Part shown: positions 1 through 12,223 of the stretch, one piece after another
Layout: each line of letters opens with the position of its first letter
Numbering within the stretch: position 1 is the first letter of the stretch
Assembly: GCF_000524195.1 (NCBI RefSeq)
Contig: NW_020170386.1
Coordinates: 253,982 to 317,981, forward strand
DNA length: 64,000 nucleotides
DNA from: Echinococcus granulosus
Lineage: Eukaryota > Platyhelminthes > Cestoda > Cyclophyllidea > Taeniidae
Direction of reading: 5' to 3'
Translations under genes and position numbers: made by a program
The notes under the pieces: generated by a model
The model's input: only the letters and a program-made list of their open reading frames with translations
Databases searched by the model: none
Told to the model about the DNA's origin: nothing

Positions 1-217
1 TGATCCTGCACGTTCGGAGTGCGTTTCTTTTCAATACGTTGGTGATTTCTTGAACAATTTTTCGCCGTTTTTTTATTTGAGGGAATGTGTTTATTGAACA
101 TGTTGAGTATTTTTAAGCGAATATTTACACATTGGAACTCAAGTCATTTCACAAGTAAATTTCGCAATGCTTTTGCTGATTCAGGTCGTAGTTAATCCGC
201 CATTGTTTATTTTCTAG

Positions 218-3148
218 TTCGGGTTTATCCAAGTACAAAAACATCCCCACCTCTCTAGTATCAAAGAATCTTTCACATGAAGAACCGGAGGGCATAGATA
301 TCGACGGCGTGGATAATTGTGAAAATGTACCTCCTCTAAAAAAAGTGGAGGAATCTTTCCAAGACAGGGAAATCGCCTCGTCATCACAAATAGCGGAAAG
401 TCAGAGTGGCGCTCCTAAGGATCCAAGTTCGGTTAGTGGATTTCGCGTTCTTGTTCACATGGAGGCCTCACGATTGTCATCTACTAAAGCAGCATGGGAG
501 GATGTTATGGCAGAGGAGGGCGAATCAATTCCTGAAAATGGTACGTATTTAATCCCTACTCGTCATTGATGTCACATCATATACTTATAAGTTTATTTTT
601 AGCTGTCAGTAGCATCCGCGCGGCTGTCGGCAAGTGTGGTTTGTTGCTCACCAAGAAGTTTCCCTTCTTCTCGTCTCTCGTTGATCTGACGGAGGATTCT
701 CTTCGCCAGCAGCAAGACGAAGCAGACGTAACACCCCATCAGCGTGCCAATATAAACGACCTGTTAGGGATGTGGGCCATAATATCTCAACAGATTGCTG
801 ATATTGATAAGTCATTCGAACGACTACGCAGGTGGCGGGAGGTCTCTGGTTGGGCCTTAAACACCCCACCGGTTACTCCTGCTAGAATGGCTGCTCCTGC
901 CATCGAAAAAAGGAAAGGCATTGGGGGCTCGCGTTTGCCCAGGCCCGTCAAAGCTCTCGATCCTGATTCCGTCACAGTCACAGCTGCGCAAAAGTTGAAG
1001 CCTAAGGGCACGCTCAAGGTTGTGCTTATTATTTGTTGACTTATAATTGATTGGGTTAGCTCAATTGGCAATTGGTTAGTGTTATGTGATCGAACTGTTA
1101 AAACATTTTGCAAGAACCAGCTTATTTGTGAACAGTGGGTCTAGTGCCGGACACCGTCCTATAATTAACACTTTTTTGTTTTTCAAGCGTCTGCTTTCAC
1201 CGTCAAGTAAATCTAAGGCCTCGAAACTACTTGTCTCCAAGCCGGTGAAGCGTTCCAACTTTTCGCAGTTCAAAGCACAGATGCTGGTCAGGAAGGAAGT
1301 GAATGAGGTAAAAGGGGGAGTGAAGGATGCTTCTCGAGTTAGTTCGCGAAATCATGACTCTCTTGGTATGCGGCGTTGCTATTATTATATTATTTATGAT
1401 GCAATGCTCTCTATTGTTCTTTTTCTACTATAATCGCCAATATCGCAATGTTGTCCTGAAAAATTGGATTACGTTTCAAGCTCTTGCTTTTAACTTATGG
1501 TATCCAACCGAAGACGCATCCTTTGTGGATTTGTTCCCTCCGAAGAATGAGTCACTATTTTTGGGTTTCTGGCGAACTTGTCATATTTGGAATAGTAAAT
1601 CATCACAAAACATTGAAAACTACGTTCTCTTGATGCTGATTTTTACAATATTTTGTTTGAGGAACAGGCCCCGGCATTAAATTTCCCTACCCGTTCGTAG
1701 CCTCAGTAGCTACGCCAAAGCGCGGCCGATCCTCTCAAAGTCACGCAGTCGGAAGACAGGGTCCCAAGACTGTGGTGAAAGAGGAGAATACTCCATTGAG
1801 GACCCCGCCGCGGGGAAGATTGTCAAAATCGGTTGCTCTACCAGGTGCCCCAGCTACTGAATCAGCACCTCTCGAATTATCTTTCAAAGCTCCAAGTGAC
1901 AGAAACGAATTGCAGTTGGGCAGTACTTCATTGGACAACACAACGTTACGACACAGGCGACAACCAAGGGCACTAAAGCTGTCCAAAGCCACGGAGGGAA
2001 ATGTCAACTCTGTTCTCGAAACCCCTAATAAGTTAGTTTATGTCTATTTATTACAATCTTCATTTTGGCAGCTTTGATAATCACTTTCATAATATGCCTA
2101 TTTTTTAATTTTGAATACACGAACTTGAAGTCTCGACCATTGAATTAAATCGCTTTTAACGTGGCTTTACTTGTATCAACGACTTCCACCGTGTAGCGCT
2201 TCTGCTAATACAACTGGAATAGAAGTTACTGGTGATTCCTTTGTTGTTCCCGATTCGCGATCTCGAAAGCGCGTTCGTAGGGAACAGTTCAATATTTTGA
2301 CACCGCGGCCAGCCGCTACCATCAGCAACTCGAACCTGTTTTCACCTTCATCGCGTCCCGCCACGGGAACACCGCGGCCTCATTTGTCACGCTACCTGAA
2401 GGCAACACCCGGAATTTCTTTGGGATGTTCTCTACTGTCAAAGAAACTAACGTTAGCTGTCAGCTGTGACAATAGCAGCATGGTCGGCACCTTGTCGGCC
2501 AGCCTCACTGGCGGAAAGAAGAAATCGTCACGCTCCCCAACTCTCGCATTGGTCTCCACTCCGAACGGACGTTCAGACGGCTCTAGCAGTTCTAGGCAAT
2601 CTCTACCTGTCACTCTGCATGCGTCTGATTCTGCTGGTATGTTCTTGTGCATATGATTTTCACTGTCGCCCCATCTTTGGTGTATGGGTACAAACGCAAT
2701 CTCAATGTATCTTCTGGTCAAAAGTTAAAGACATTGGGGGTGTGATTGTTTTCTCTAATTGACTTGAGAATTAGTCGTCACCAATATTGTATTTCGGCTA
2801 TTTGTCTTGTTCATTTCACTTAGAAAACGTCTTCTTTTGGTCTCTTCGCTTGTCGCAGTCGCGTTTACCACTTTGTTGGTGTCCTGCTTTTCTAAGGCTA
2901 ATTTCTGTTCTTGTTGGCTAAATCTCAACTCTACTACTGAAGGCTTAGTAGAATGAGATGTTTTCCGCTTCTCAGGTTTGCTGCAGTGGTGCACGTTGTC
3001 AACGGCCTCTGTAATCAAGAAGTTTACTATTTTCTTGAGAAACCAAGTTTTTCAACAACACTTTTAAATATTTTTAGGTTCGCCTCGTTGTGTTTCTCGA
3101 CACATTCGACGTCAGCGGGCCTCCACTCCTTCCCCTCACTCCCCCTAA
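218..3148 (+). CDS. GKAP-domain protein, DLGAP5/HURP-like (5' end missing)
   Basis: Probable spindle/microtubule-associated protein of the GKAP (SAPAP) family, closest in layout to DLGAP5/HURP. Exons read as 218-540, 603-1018, 1188-1365, 1668-2031, 2197-2636 and 3078-3148; phases match at every junction and give 596 residues to a TAA stop. Exons 1-2 carry the GKAP core: SGFRVLVHMEASRL, then IRAAVGKCGLLLTKKF and FPFFSSLVDLT, then LGMWAIISQQI and ending SGW. This order matches the family's helical domain. Downstream is low-complexity Ser/Pro/Arg-rich sequence with TP sites (NTPPVTPAR, LRTPPRGR), typical of mitotic phosphoproteins. The start codon is not found: the first exon opens after an acceptor at 216-217, so the N-terminus lies upstream. 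The last exon is uncertain because an alternative 3' end is possible (see 3758-4071). The family is clear; HURP versus synaptic DLGAP is inferred from the spacing after the core. Confidence 0.75.
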
Positions 3149-3757
3149 GCACCTCAATTTCCTCTTAGAACCTGATATTCTAGTCAATTTCGTCATTCAT
3201 TCATATGCATTTTTATCGCCATTTGTACGCTTCCAATGGTTATCATTTTCTAATCGTCAGTTTTGACAGTTCTTGTGGCTATAGCTATTGAAATTCGCCC
3301 CTTCTAGGCTATCCTCCCGGTACGCCATAAGTATTTCTAAACTAGTTCTGTCACTTCGGGGAACTATATCTTTGAATACCCTTTTGTACCTATTTACTCC
3401 AGAGAACATGTGTTCATCGCTTCGTGGCGCATTAATTATTTCCGCTGCTCCTCGAATTTGAAGCAAAAGGAACAAACTGGTTATCAGTTTGGATGTGTAT
3501 GCAGTGGGGTGTCCATGATCTGGCTTATGTTTGTTGTTGAATGTCACATTGCAAAGATCGCCATTATCATGGTTTACCACTTTCAGGGTGTGCACTATTC
3601 TAGTGTCGTGCCCGTGGCATTGGTTTTTACTTCCATATCCTAATTCGTGCTCCGGTGATAATGTCAACCACACGGTGCTCACGCACCTTTTGGAACGACT
3701 CATTGTGGATACTCTTCTCAAATGAAATAATCCGTTTGATTGTTTTACGCGGTTTAG

Positions 3758-4071
3758 CGCTTCCATGGTTGAGGCGATGCCTAATTTTACTTCGCGCTGT
3801 CTCGAAGTGAGGAGTGGTGTGTAGCTCGTTCGACCCAGCATTCGAGGATGATGGGTGTGATTGTCCTGAGTCGGGCCGTGGGTCGTTACAATTGCATGTA
3901 ATTCTTTACTAGGGTTTTTTTGATGTTACGGCTCAACGTGATGCACGTTTGTCAGGACGCACTCCGTTGCTGGATGTAGATGCTGCAGGTGAGCTTTTGC
4001 GCCGCTCGACGAATGTATTTGACATTGCATTTACGGTCACTGAACAGAGGACTTCGAGAATTTGGTTGTGA
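3758..4071 (+). CDS. Candidate alternative 3' exons of the GKAP-domain gene
   Basis: Two further plus-strand blocks look like exons. The first, 3758-3806, lies between an acceptor (tttag) and a good donor (GAA then gtgagg), ends in phase 0 and reads ASMVEAMPNFTSRCLE. The second starts at 3913 after tttactag, enters in phase 0 and runs to TGA at 4069-4071, containing DARLSGRTPLLDVDAAG and LLRRSTNVFD. The two join in phase. I could not connect 3758 to the exon ending at 2636, which needs a different phase, so an exon is missing or this is an alternative end. No family was recognised in the added tail. Confidence 0.35.
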
Positions 4072-4905
4072 ATCGAGAAGCTGTGCTGGAGATCCTCGTA
4101 ATTCCCCAAACCTGGAAGTAAAGTCCGCAATGCTCCTTCCAAGTTGCCACGCACGACCTCGCTCTGACTCCCCTGTGTGTGTTGGGGTGAAGTGGGAGGG
4201 AAAGTTTGGCAAATGTGCACTTCCTAAGATCTTATTGTCCTTCAAGCATTGTAATGACGATTAACACCAACTGAGGCGCCAACCAAAGTATAGGCAATTG
4301 TCCTGCTGTGAGCCAACTAGGCACCTATTGGTCGGCGTCAAGGCTAAACCAAATTTTGCCCTTATAACTACGCAGTAATGATAAACAAAATCTCCGCCTA
4401 GAGTAAGCGTTCAGTCTGCTTACCCAGGTGATTTATCGGTTTGTTGTTCATAGTATCACTAATAAGCAATTGCAGGATAGTTTGGCGGGTCATTATTTTG
4501 AGTCGTAACGCATTCTACAGATAAATTTTTTATCACGTTGATGCCTATTTTCAGCTTCCAATGGATACAGATACATCCTATTGGCATGGTTTTACATCGC
4601 CAATGCAAAGAGTTATTTTAAAAAATCGCTTCTCCTTACAGGACGTCAAACGACAGTAAATGTTGGGTATAACTGATTTATATCTAACTGTTCTCGCAAT
4701 TCGACGCTTAGGGCATTTTAGCATTACATAGGGCACTTCTCATTACCCTCTAAAGCATGATGGGGCATCAAGGCTTGAACACTATTTGCCTTGTGAAATA
4801 GGTATTTCTAAAATAAAATAGCCCATAACTAAAAGATTTTAATTTATGCCTTGTGGTCAAGCCGTATGGCACGACTGCTTACAGTACCGTAGGCAGATAA
4901 ACTTT
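4072..4905. other. Intergenic, no gene seen
   Basis: AT-rich sequence without a supported exon on either strand. Short open frames here lack splice context and family signal. Confidence 0.5.
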
Positions 4906-5101
4906 TGTAATACCCAGGTTGCTTGTTTAACTATAGGTTTTGGTAAAGGGGCTCCTTAGTTGATCTGCCGTTGTTCCTTTGCCTGGCGGGCTGGCCTTTA
5001 GGCGCTGTCAGTTGCCCCAAGCCCTGCTGTACGTCGAAAATACATGTTCGGCTTGAGTCCTGTGTGCTCGTTCGTCTCCAACGAAGTCTTGGAATATTAC
5101 A
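4906..5101 (+). mobile_element. Diverged solo LTR, TRIM-like family
   Basis: A 196-bp unit starting TGTAATAC and ending ATATTACA. It aligns along its length with the units at 28529 and 42970 (shared GGTTTTGGT, GGGCTGGCCTTT, AATACA, TTGAGT/CTGAGT, GTGTG and TTCGTC in the same order) but is much more diverged, so it is an older copy or another subfamily. It is flanked by a direct repeat, CTTT (4902-4905 and 5102-5105), or ACTTT if the terminal A belongs to the target. One LTR with a target duplication and no internal region fits a solo LTR left by LTR-LTR recombination. No coding capacity. Confidence 0.65.
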
Positions 5102-8100
5102 CTTTCCTCATATTCTAGCTTTTTCATTTACTGTTGTAAAGCATCCGAATCATAATGAGATTCAGTCTGTATTGTTATAATTCTAAAACTGGAATCTCTA
5201 TTAATTGGTGATTAGAAGATTTGAGCAGCCATTGTGATGAGTACCTGTTAACGAGGTGGGTCTTTACGAAGCCATAGTTGGTTAGGATGATTGGTAATTA
5301 AGTAAAGCCTTTCATTCTACTCAGTGTCCTTGATTTGACTCCAACGTTGACTGTGCGCGTGAGATCACAAAATCGTTTGTGTTCATCCCAAAATTGTTTA
5401 GATTTCCACTTGAATTGGGCTGGTGATTTAAAACCAATGGCTTGCGATCTAAAAATGTCTGGAAGTAATTTACAGGCAGAAGCGTTAATCTTAACCCCAT
5501 TTATTACTTACAGCACAACCTTCAGAGATATCACATTATTTCGACTCGTATTTGGCGCGTTTTGTGGACTTACCAACCCAGCTCTCATTCCTAGAGGCTT
5601 GATTTTCCTTGTTGTTTCAATCGACATCCGGTTCAATTTTGTGCACATGGCACCTATGGGACCAGACCACTATCAAGGGAGTCCTCCCATGTTGTAATTT
5701 ATTATTTCTCATATTACAGTTGAAGACGCCCGCTGAACCTGATCTTGTGGCACACTCGCGTTATCTTTTGTGCACTTACTACAGCCTGACTCATGGCTCC
5801 GCCAGGGTCCCTCGTCCACTCAACGACAACACATGCACGCACACACAAAAACATGGTCCTAGGGTCCCACATTCGCATTTTCTCACTGGCACTGTATTGA
5901 AGTCTTGAGGGAATGCAAAGCCGCTTCTCTCCTAAGATAGAGTGTGAAAGTGCGATATCTTTCCACCTTGAAGGTATTTGATAAAATTCACTGGCTAGCC
6001 TTCGAGGTAGTTCCCTTCCTCCCATTTAAGCCTAAATCTGCCCATATTCCTCTTCATGTATCCGTGGTATGCTCAAAGGAATCGGTAAAATGTCTAGTGG
6101 ACTTGTGGTAAACCAGCCCCACCTCTGTGGCCAAAAGTACTGCGATTCATTAATTTACCCATTCGTTACCAGGGTCTCAGAGGAGAATCTATCACCACAG
6201 AGCATATATTTTAGATTCCATTTAGCGTTATGCTTCTCAAAAACCAAAGGAGTGAAAGCACCCTCAGATGCAGACCATAGTTCACCTCTTCCAGTGGTTC
6301 AAGCTCAATCGACCTGTTTGCGACACTATTTTATAGAATCGGTTATCATAAATTGATGAAGGGCGCATGTCACGCAAGTAGTGGAGGTGTTAATGTTTTT
6401 TTTTGGGTTGCTATGCTCTTTACTGTTTATGGCTGTAAAAATACTCCATAATGACTGACTACCTTGAATTGTTGATTCGCTTACTTACTAAGAACATGGT
6501 TTGGAATTTAATTTAACATTTTTGGTTATACTTTTACCAAATCCATATGATTTTGTAGTCAATGAATTCTCAGGTCTTATACTCGCCTGTTATGATATGA
6601 AATAAATTACCAAGTTTATGGATTACCATTTTCGCTGTCCCTGCTATTATAGAAGAACATCCAAGGGATACTTCAAAGAAAAGAAAAAAATACTGACAGA
6701 AGTGCCTATTTCCACAGAATGAGAGTTATTCTAAGAAGTCTGCATATACACATCCCAAATCTGTTTTTATCACTTTAATTTTTGCAGAAATTCAGTTGTA
6801 CTATGTGCCAAGCTGTTACAATCACACATTTCCTGGGACATAGTCAGAATTTGCCATCAGTCAAATCTGATGCCAAGCACATGAACATATTTGACGGGTT
6901 GATTGTGTTGAGAAGACACTTTTGAGATCCACTTTTAAGCCAAGGAGAACTTAGAGAGGAAATGTCTGATGCAAATTTCTAAAGGCTAGAAAAAGTGCAT
7001 TACTTGATGGCAAGTCGGAAGAAATGCAAACACCAGAAGGCAAGACTATTCGTTATGGAGAAATAGAAAACAATTTCATGCAAGATTAAAAATTTTCAGT
7101 TGGCGAATGATTAAACTGGGGTCGCATCTGATGCTTTAACTCAACTTCGGAATTTTACATCTCTCGGAATAAACTACTTTCAAATGTAGAAGTTAAGAAA
7201 TTAAGACAAACAGCTCTAGCTTTAAGTGACTATTCTTATTGGATATGCATAGTCGAAAATTATATCACCAGTCTCAAAACGACAAGGCTACTCTTAGTAT
7301 AATTTGCCTCCAATTATGTACTAGCCCTGGTAGCAGAATGCAGACAGTAGTTAAACAGTACCTTTTTAATTTTAACAAATCAATAAGAAATACCCAGTGG
7401 GCAGTATGCCATTCCATTATTTGTGGTATTACGGGATGAAAGTTGTTTTAAAGTGGGTACAGCCAAACCATGGAAAAGAGATAGCACAGTAGAATATTGT
7501 GCACGTGCAGCGCTGTTTCTAGACTATGTAACGGTTAACTTTCCTGCAACTTTTCGTAGTACGCAAACATTTTCAAAATAAATTGTGGGAATGGTAGTCG
7601 TTTTGTACATGTTCCCCAAAGTAGGATGTGCTTATGTTCGGTTAAACAATAATACTTTCCGCAGATAAAATTCTGAGTAATTTACTGGTTTAATAGATTC
7701 TGTTGATCTCTAAAGTCCCTTTCAAATTTATCTAATTTAAGCTAGCCACAGAATAATCGTGCATCAGTAAAATTTTCTATAAATTCATGCCTATGGAAAA
7801 TTTGAGCTGATCAAGGGGCTTTCAGCATAAGTTTTCTCGGGACAGTTAGGTCACTAATTTTCCTACATGGGGGCTGATGCAAAATACATTTAATTTGTAC
7901 AAATTTAATCCACAAAGTGCTGTATGGTCATTTATTAAACATTGATAGGGATCTTAGGCATTTGTGGATGATTTGGCTTGTCAGTTCATGATGATAAGCC
8001 TGTAGGATATTGTACCCAGGTATATGCCATTTTAAATGCTGAGGGTGGTAAACACCAATAAGGAGCGGCGTTATATTGACCTAGGTATAATAATGCGGGG

Positions 8101-10726
8101 GGAGGTAACCAACAGGCTTGTAGCGTAAATTGTAAAGCATGCATGCATTCAAAAGTTCCTTTGTTGATGGATCCGAGTTAATACTGTTCTTGAATAGGCT
8201 TATAGTCAGCAAAAGAATATGCCAGAAACCAATTTTTCCATTTCTCTATTGCACATGTGCTGACCTCTAGGTTCAAACCTTCGAATCGAGAAGGTTAAAT
8301 GGTGGTGTAGATTATTGTAGCCACACTGGGTGCAGATGTCCTAACCTTTGCACGAGGTGGTCCAAATTGTGTCACTCTTGGGTGTCTGACACAGCTCGAG
8401 TAAAAAAGAAGAAACGGTCAACCATAAGCCCCCGCTGACAATGCTAGGCAAACTTCTCCGCGAAACAATTCAGTTAAATCTTTGCTTAATAGGCGGTCTC
8501 ATTGTTAAAGTTTTTCCAAATCAATCTTGGTAAATGGTACCTAATTCTATTACTGATGCTTTCTTGATGGCATTTGTCATTATGCATACTATGCAGAGAT
8601 GTAAAAAGCAAACCCACTACTAATAGAAATTGCGAATTACAAACAGTTAATAATTAGAGACGGAAGAAATTCTGCTGATTCAGATTTTTATCATAAATTT
8701 GCTGAAATCAAACTTGTAAAGTAGGTTCAGATTACTGTGATTTTTAAGTTTACGTCAAATGAACGTCTCATTGAGTCTTGATGAATATTGTGCCAAAAGA
8801 ACCACCATTTCCCACCCAAAAGCAAGTTGGTGACGGATAACGCTCACAGTAATTGGTGGGCTCATTTAAAGAAATTGGAAATGTAAACCCGACTCTTTTA
8901 TTTACGTGACAGTCAAATTCCTGCTTAGACTGGCGAAGCGATTATTTGGCACTGACAGATCTTTAGAGTCGCAATTAACAGGCAGTACCTTAAACCAAAA
9001 CCGCGAAAATTATCTGTTTTTAGCTGGGCTTCAACAAACCATATCTTTTCTATGATAATGATTGTGCAAGATTTATATTTGTTGATGTGCAGTGGTAGGT
9101 AATTACATCTTGATGTTAAGCATAAAACATCGAATCGGTCTCGAAAGAATTTAGCTTATTCCGGTTCACCCACTTGTGAAATTCAGGAGGCTATCATTAA
9201 TTCGGTAATTTTCTTTAGAAAGACCACTAGCCTTCCTATTTAGCATCTGGCGACAGTCTGATTAAGCAGCGTAAAGAATCAATGGGAATATCATCTTACA
9301 AAAACGGCCACCAGCAAATGCATGGGATGTTAATGTATCCACTTTTTCGGTTTCGCCGCTACTCTTCAAGCCTAAAATTAATTTTGGTATGGGAATTACC
9401 ACCCAACCCTCAGTCCTTCAGTTCTGCAATCGCATATTTATATTTAAATTCACACAAACCATTATTCCTCCATAATTTGACTCCACGAATCACTGGAAAT
9501 CTATAAGATTCAGCTGAGTACCGGAAAAGCTTCAGTTATCATTGACTGTGATTGTAAGAGGAAACAGGTATTTGTTATCAATTCATTTTTCCTGTTCTGA
9601 ATGAAATTTGCCATTTGGTTGCCAGGATGTGATAGTTCGATACAGGTTTTTGTCGTTGTGTAAATTCAGGTAACGAAATCTGACCAGCTACTGTGTATGC
9701 ACTGCACGATCAGGTAAAGCAGACATCAACCATTTCCCCAAGCTACCTCCAAGAGCAGGTTTGTCACTTCGTAGGTAATGCACTGCCAAATCTCATTTTA
9801 GCCTTAGGAAATCGGGCTGCAAATACAGCTACATTTCTACTCACTTAGAAAATCTGCAATTTGTAAATGCTTTCAGTGCCAAGGTGAGTTCTCCGAAGCG
9901 GCAGCCATGCTCTGGAAAGTAACAGCCAGTTGACCTTGAAATTGTGATGACTCATTTGAACCTAGTAGCTGAAATTTGTTGATACGCCGACATCATTTTT
10001 TGCTTTTACATTCAGTACTCGAGGAAAATTGCAATGTCCTGATCGATAAACGCAAATGTCGAGAAACTTTAGCATAACTAAAGTGGGACCTTTGATTCGA
10101 TTCGTTATTTGCTAGGCAATGCATCTGTCCTACCACACTGACATAAATCCGACAAAGAGGTATTTACACACTAGCCATCTCATTGAAGAGAAAATACATG
10201 AATTAGGCTAAAGTAGCAACATGAATAGTAATCCTGCCGAAAAGTTAGTATCCTCAGACTGAAATCACTACATCAATTCTTAAGAAAATGATTTGCGACT
10301 TAATCCAGCTTCGGTGATCAAAATTACACCGACCTACTTTCCAGCTCATCTAACCCACCCTTTGGCGAACTGAGGAGCACCTGTGCCATTTACGCCCGGG
10401 TAGAAGCTGATATTTCATGGGGAAGTCAAACCTATATCAGCAGCAAAAAATCTGAACGAAGTGCCAACATAGGAGAATTGCGCCTACTACAAATGCTATC
10501 AACTCATCCTAGCTAGAGATTGCTTACCACTGTAGGCACGAGGCGATTACCTTCGAATACAACTTCATACAGTTATAACTCCTAATTTTAAGGCCAGGTT
10601 ATTATAAAAATGAGCCATATGATCAACACATTTTTTGTGCTAGGTGTCTGAACAGACAAAAAATTGCATTTACTAACATTCACTTAATTCTTCTAGACTT
10701 GTTTAAGAGTCAATCGTGAAGGATTA
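5102..10726. other. Long intergenic region, no gene seen
   Basis: About 5.6 kb of AT-rich DNA. The longest open frame (5335-5697, 120 codons) has no recognisable domain and no convincing splice sites. No RNA gene or tandem array was recognised. Confidence 0.45.
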
Positions 10727-12223
10727 TTAACCCCAACGCAGGGCAGCAAAGGCAATGGCAACCCAGCGCGGCGAGCAGATATCAAAGTGTTCCGGTCTCG
10801 CGAACACACGGAAGCCCGCCTTATGCGCAACAGAGATGTAGTACTTAGCGTTTTCATAGCGTTTCCCTCGGAGGTAGTCCTTAGAAGCCAATCCGTTAGT
10901 GAGATTGTTTAAGACAACTGCAAAGAGGCATTCGTCTGCTATCAATCGGTCCTGAAAACTGCGCAGTTCAACAGGTTTTCCTGCACGCGCCAATTGATCG
11001 TTGACCCATCGGAGCAACTCGTGCTCGTCGTAGGCATCGTGAGTGAGGTAACTTCGAAGCATCTCCATGAGGAGAACTTCACACATCTCCTGATCACTCG
11101 TGGTAAGTCGTGAAGCATCTAGACTAGGTAGACGGAAGGAATATCCCTGCACTAGTCGGAGAATGCATGTATTATTCTGCAGAAATTGGGCATCTCGACG
11201 AATCAAATCAAATTCATGTGTAAACTTCACTCCTGTTGTGAAGCCCGGCCGCAGTACTTCGAACACCTGTTTTGCAATCAACCCGTCTCGCAAACTACTT
11301 ATCACGTGAGTGCAATAGGGCTTGACATTGATAGAATTGATAAAGTTACGTGAGGACAGTTCGTTGACATCTTCCTTAGAGATAGGGAAGTCCCCACCAC
11401 CATATGCCTTCATTTCACCTGCAAATCTGTCGAATAGGAAGGCCACCGTCATGAGGTGGAGCACACCGCGAGATTTTCGTTGGTGTTCAGGATGTAGGAA
11501 ATCATCTTCACAGAGAAACATTTCTGCTCCAAGCTCCCGTAAATTTTGGAGAATGGCTTTGGCGCGATTATCAATATTGCTATAGACCAGCACTTGATGA
11601 TCAGGAAGAAGTCTGGGTCTGATGGTTACTGGGGCGATCTTGTAGAGCAGATGGGCGTATACAACGCAATCGGAGAGATCGTATTCAAAGTTTGTCAGAA
11701 CGTTAGTAATTCCCGCGCTCCTAAGGTGGTAATTCACAAATCTGGTGAGAATCTGTTCTGGTGACAGACATTTCAAGTCATTTATGTCTTCATGCACTTC
11801 CCGAAGAGTAAATATTTCAGGGTGTTCATGAATGTTTATATTTCGGTAGTAGCCCTTTAGAATGACTTGCTTAAGGAATTCAAGGGTAGCCAATTTGAAG
11901 TTGGCTCTGGTGCCCATCAAGTCATCCACTGTGATATTTTTGACAGCACAGCCATTGCAGCGTGCTGCTGTGAGAGCTAGTTGAAGATTTTCAACCCTGT
12001 GACTGGCGTAGAAAAGGTTGTTACTCATATTGATGGCTCGTTCGTCAATGGCATTGGAGAAAAGACAGTTGATTATTTTACAAGGAATAACACCCTCCGC
12101 AACAGCTTCATAAAGCTTGTCGCTAAATGGATCCAGGGGCATATATGCCCTGCAATCCAGGTCGGCGCTAAGCTTCTTGTTAATGAATCGACAAAACCCA
12201 CTTAGAAGGCCAGCCTCATAGAC
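10727..12223 (-). CDS. Divergent fimbrin/plastin-like actin-bundling protein, C-terminal 498 residues
   Basis: Four tandem calponin-homology (CH) domains in fimbrin order, expected to bundle actin filaments. The open exon starts after an acceptor at 12224-12226 (tttttgtag) and ends at TAA 10727-10729. CH1 holds GFCRFINKKLSADLDCRAY followed by IIN and NAIDERAINMSNN, close to the plastin block INKALE..DCRH..IPDTIDER. CH2 begins LSPEQILTRFVNYHLRSAG; CH3 begins ELSSRNFINSI; CH4 begins YDEHELLRWVNDQLARAGK, with YENAKYYISVAHKAGFRV near the end, where plastin has NNAKYAISMARKIGARV. The ending AFAALRWG matches plastin's MTVFACLMG. The N-terminal EF-hand exons were not found upstream. No intron interrupts about 1.5 kb and no stop breaks the frame. 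Divergence is high, so actin bundling is inferred. Confidence 0.75.
   Translation of the reverse strand, partial: VYEAGLLSGFCRFINKKLSADLDCRAYMPLDPFSDKLYEAVAEGVIPCKIINCLFSNAIDERAINMSNNLFYASHRVENLQLALTAARCNGCAVKNITVDDLMGTRANFKLATLEFLKQVILKGYYRNINIHEHPEIFTLREVHEDINDLKCLSPEQILTRFVNYHLRSAGITNVLTNFEYDLSDCVVYAHLLYKIAPVTIRPRLLPDHQVLVYSNIDNRAKAILQNLRELGAEMFLCEDDFLHPEHQRKSRGVLHLMTVAFLFDRFAGEMKAYGGGDFPISKEDVNELSSRNFINSINVKPYCTHVISSLRDGLIAKQVFEVLRPGFTTGVKFTHEFDLIRRDAQFLQNNTCILRLVQGYSFRLPSLDASRLTTSDQEMCEVLLMEMLRSYLTHDAYDEHELLRWVNDQLARAGKPVELRSFQDRLIADECLFAVVLNNLTNGLASKDYLRGKRYENAKYYISVAHKAGFRVFARPEHFDICSPRWVAIAFAALRWG

Noticed and set aside
1048..1080. A tRNA-like A box (TAGCTCAATTGGC)
   Set aside because: No matching B box or cloverleaf; it sits inside an intron of the GKAP gene.
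3257..3841. A 194-codon minus-strand open frame
   Set aside because: Unusually long for this DNA, but no recognisable domain or retroelement motif, and it lies between exons of the plus-strand GKAP gene.
8262..8300. A possible B-box (GGTTCAAACC) of a tRNA-derived SINE
   Set aside because: No A box or tail found; the motif is a short palindrome likely by chance.
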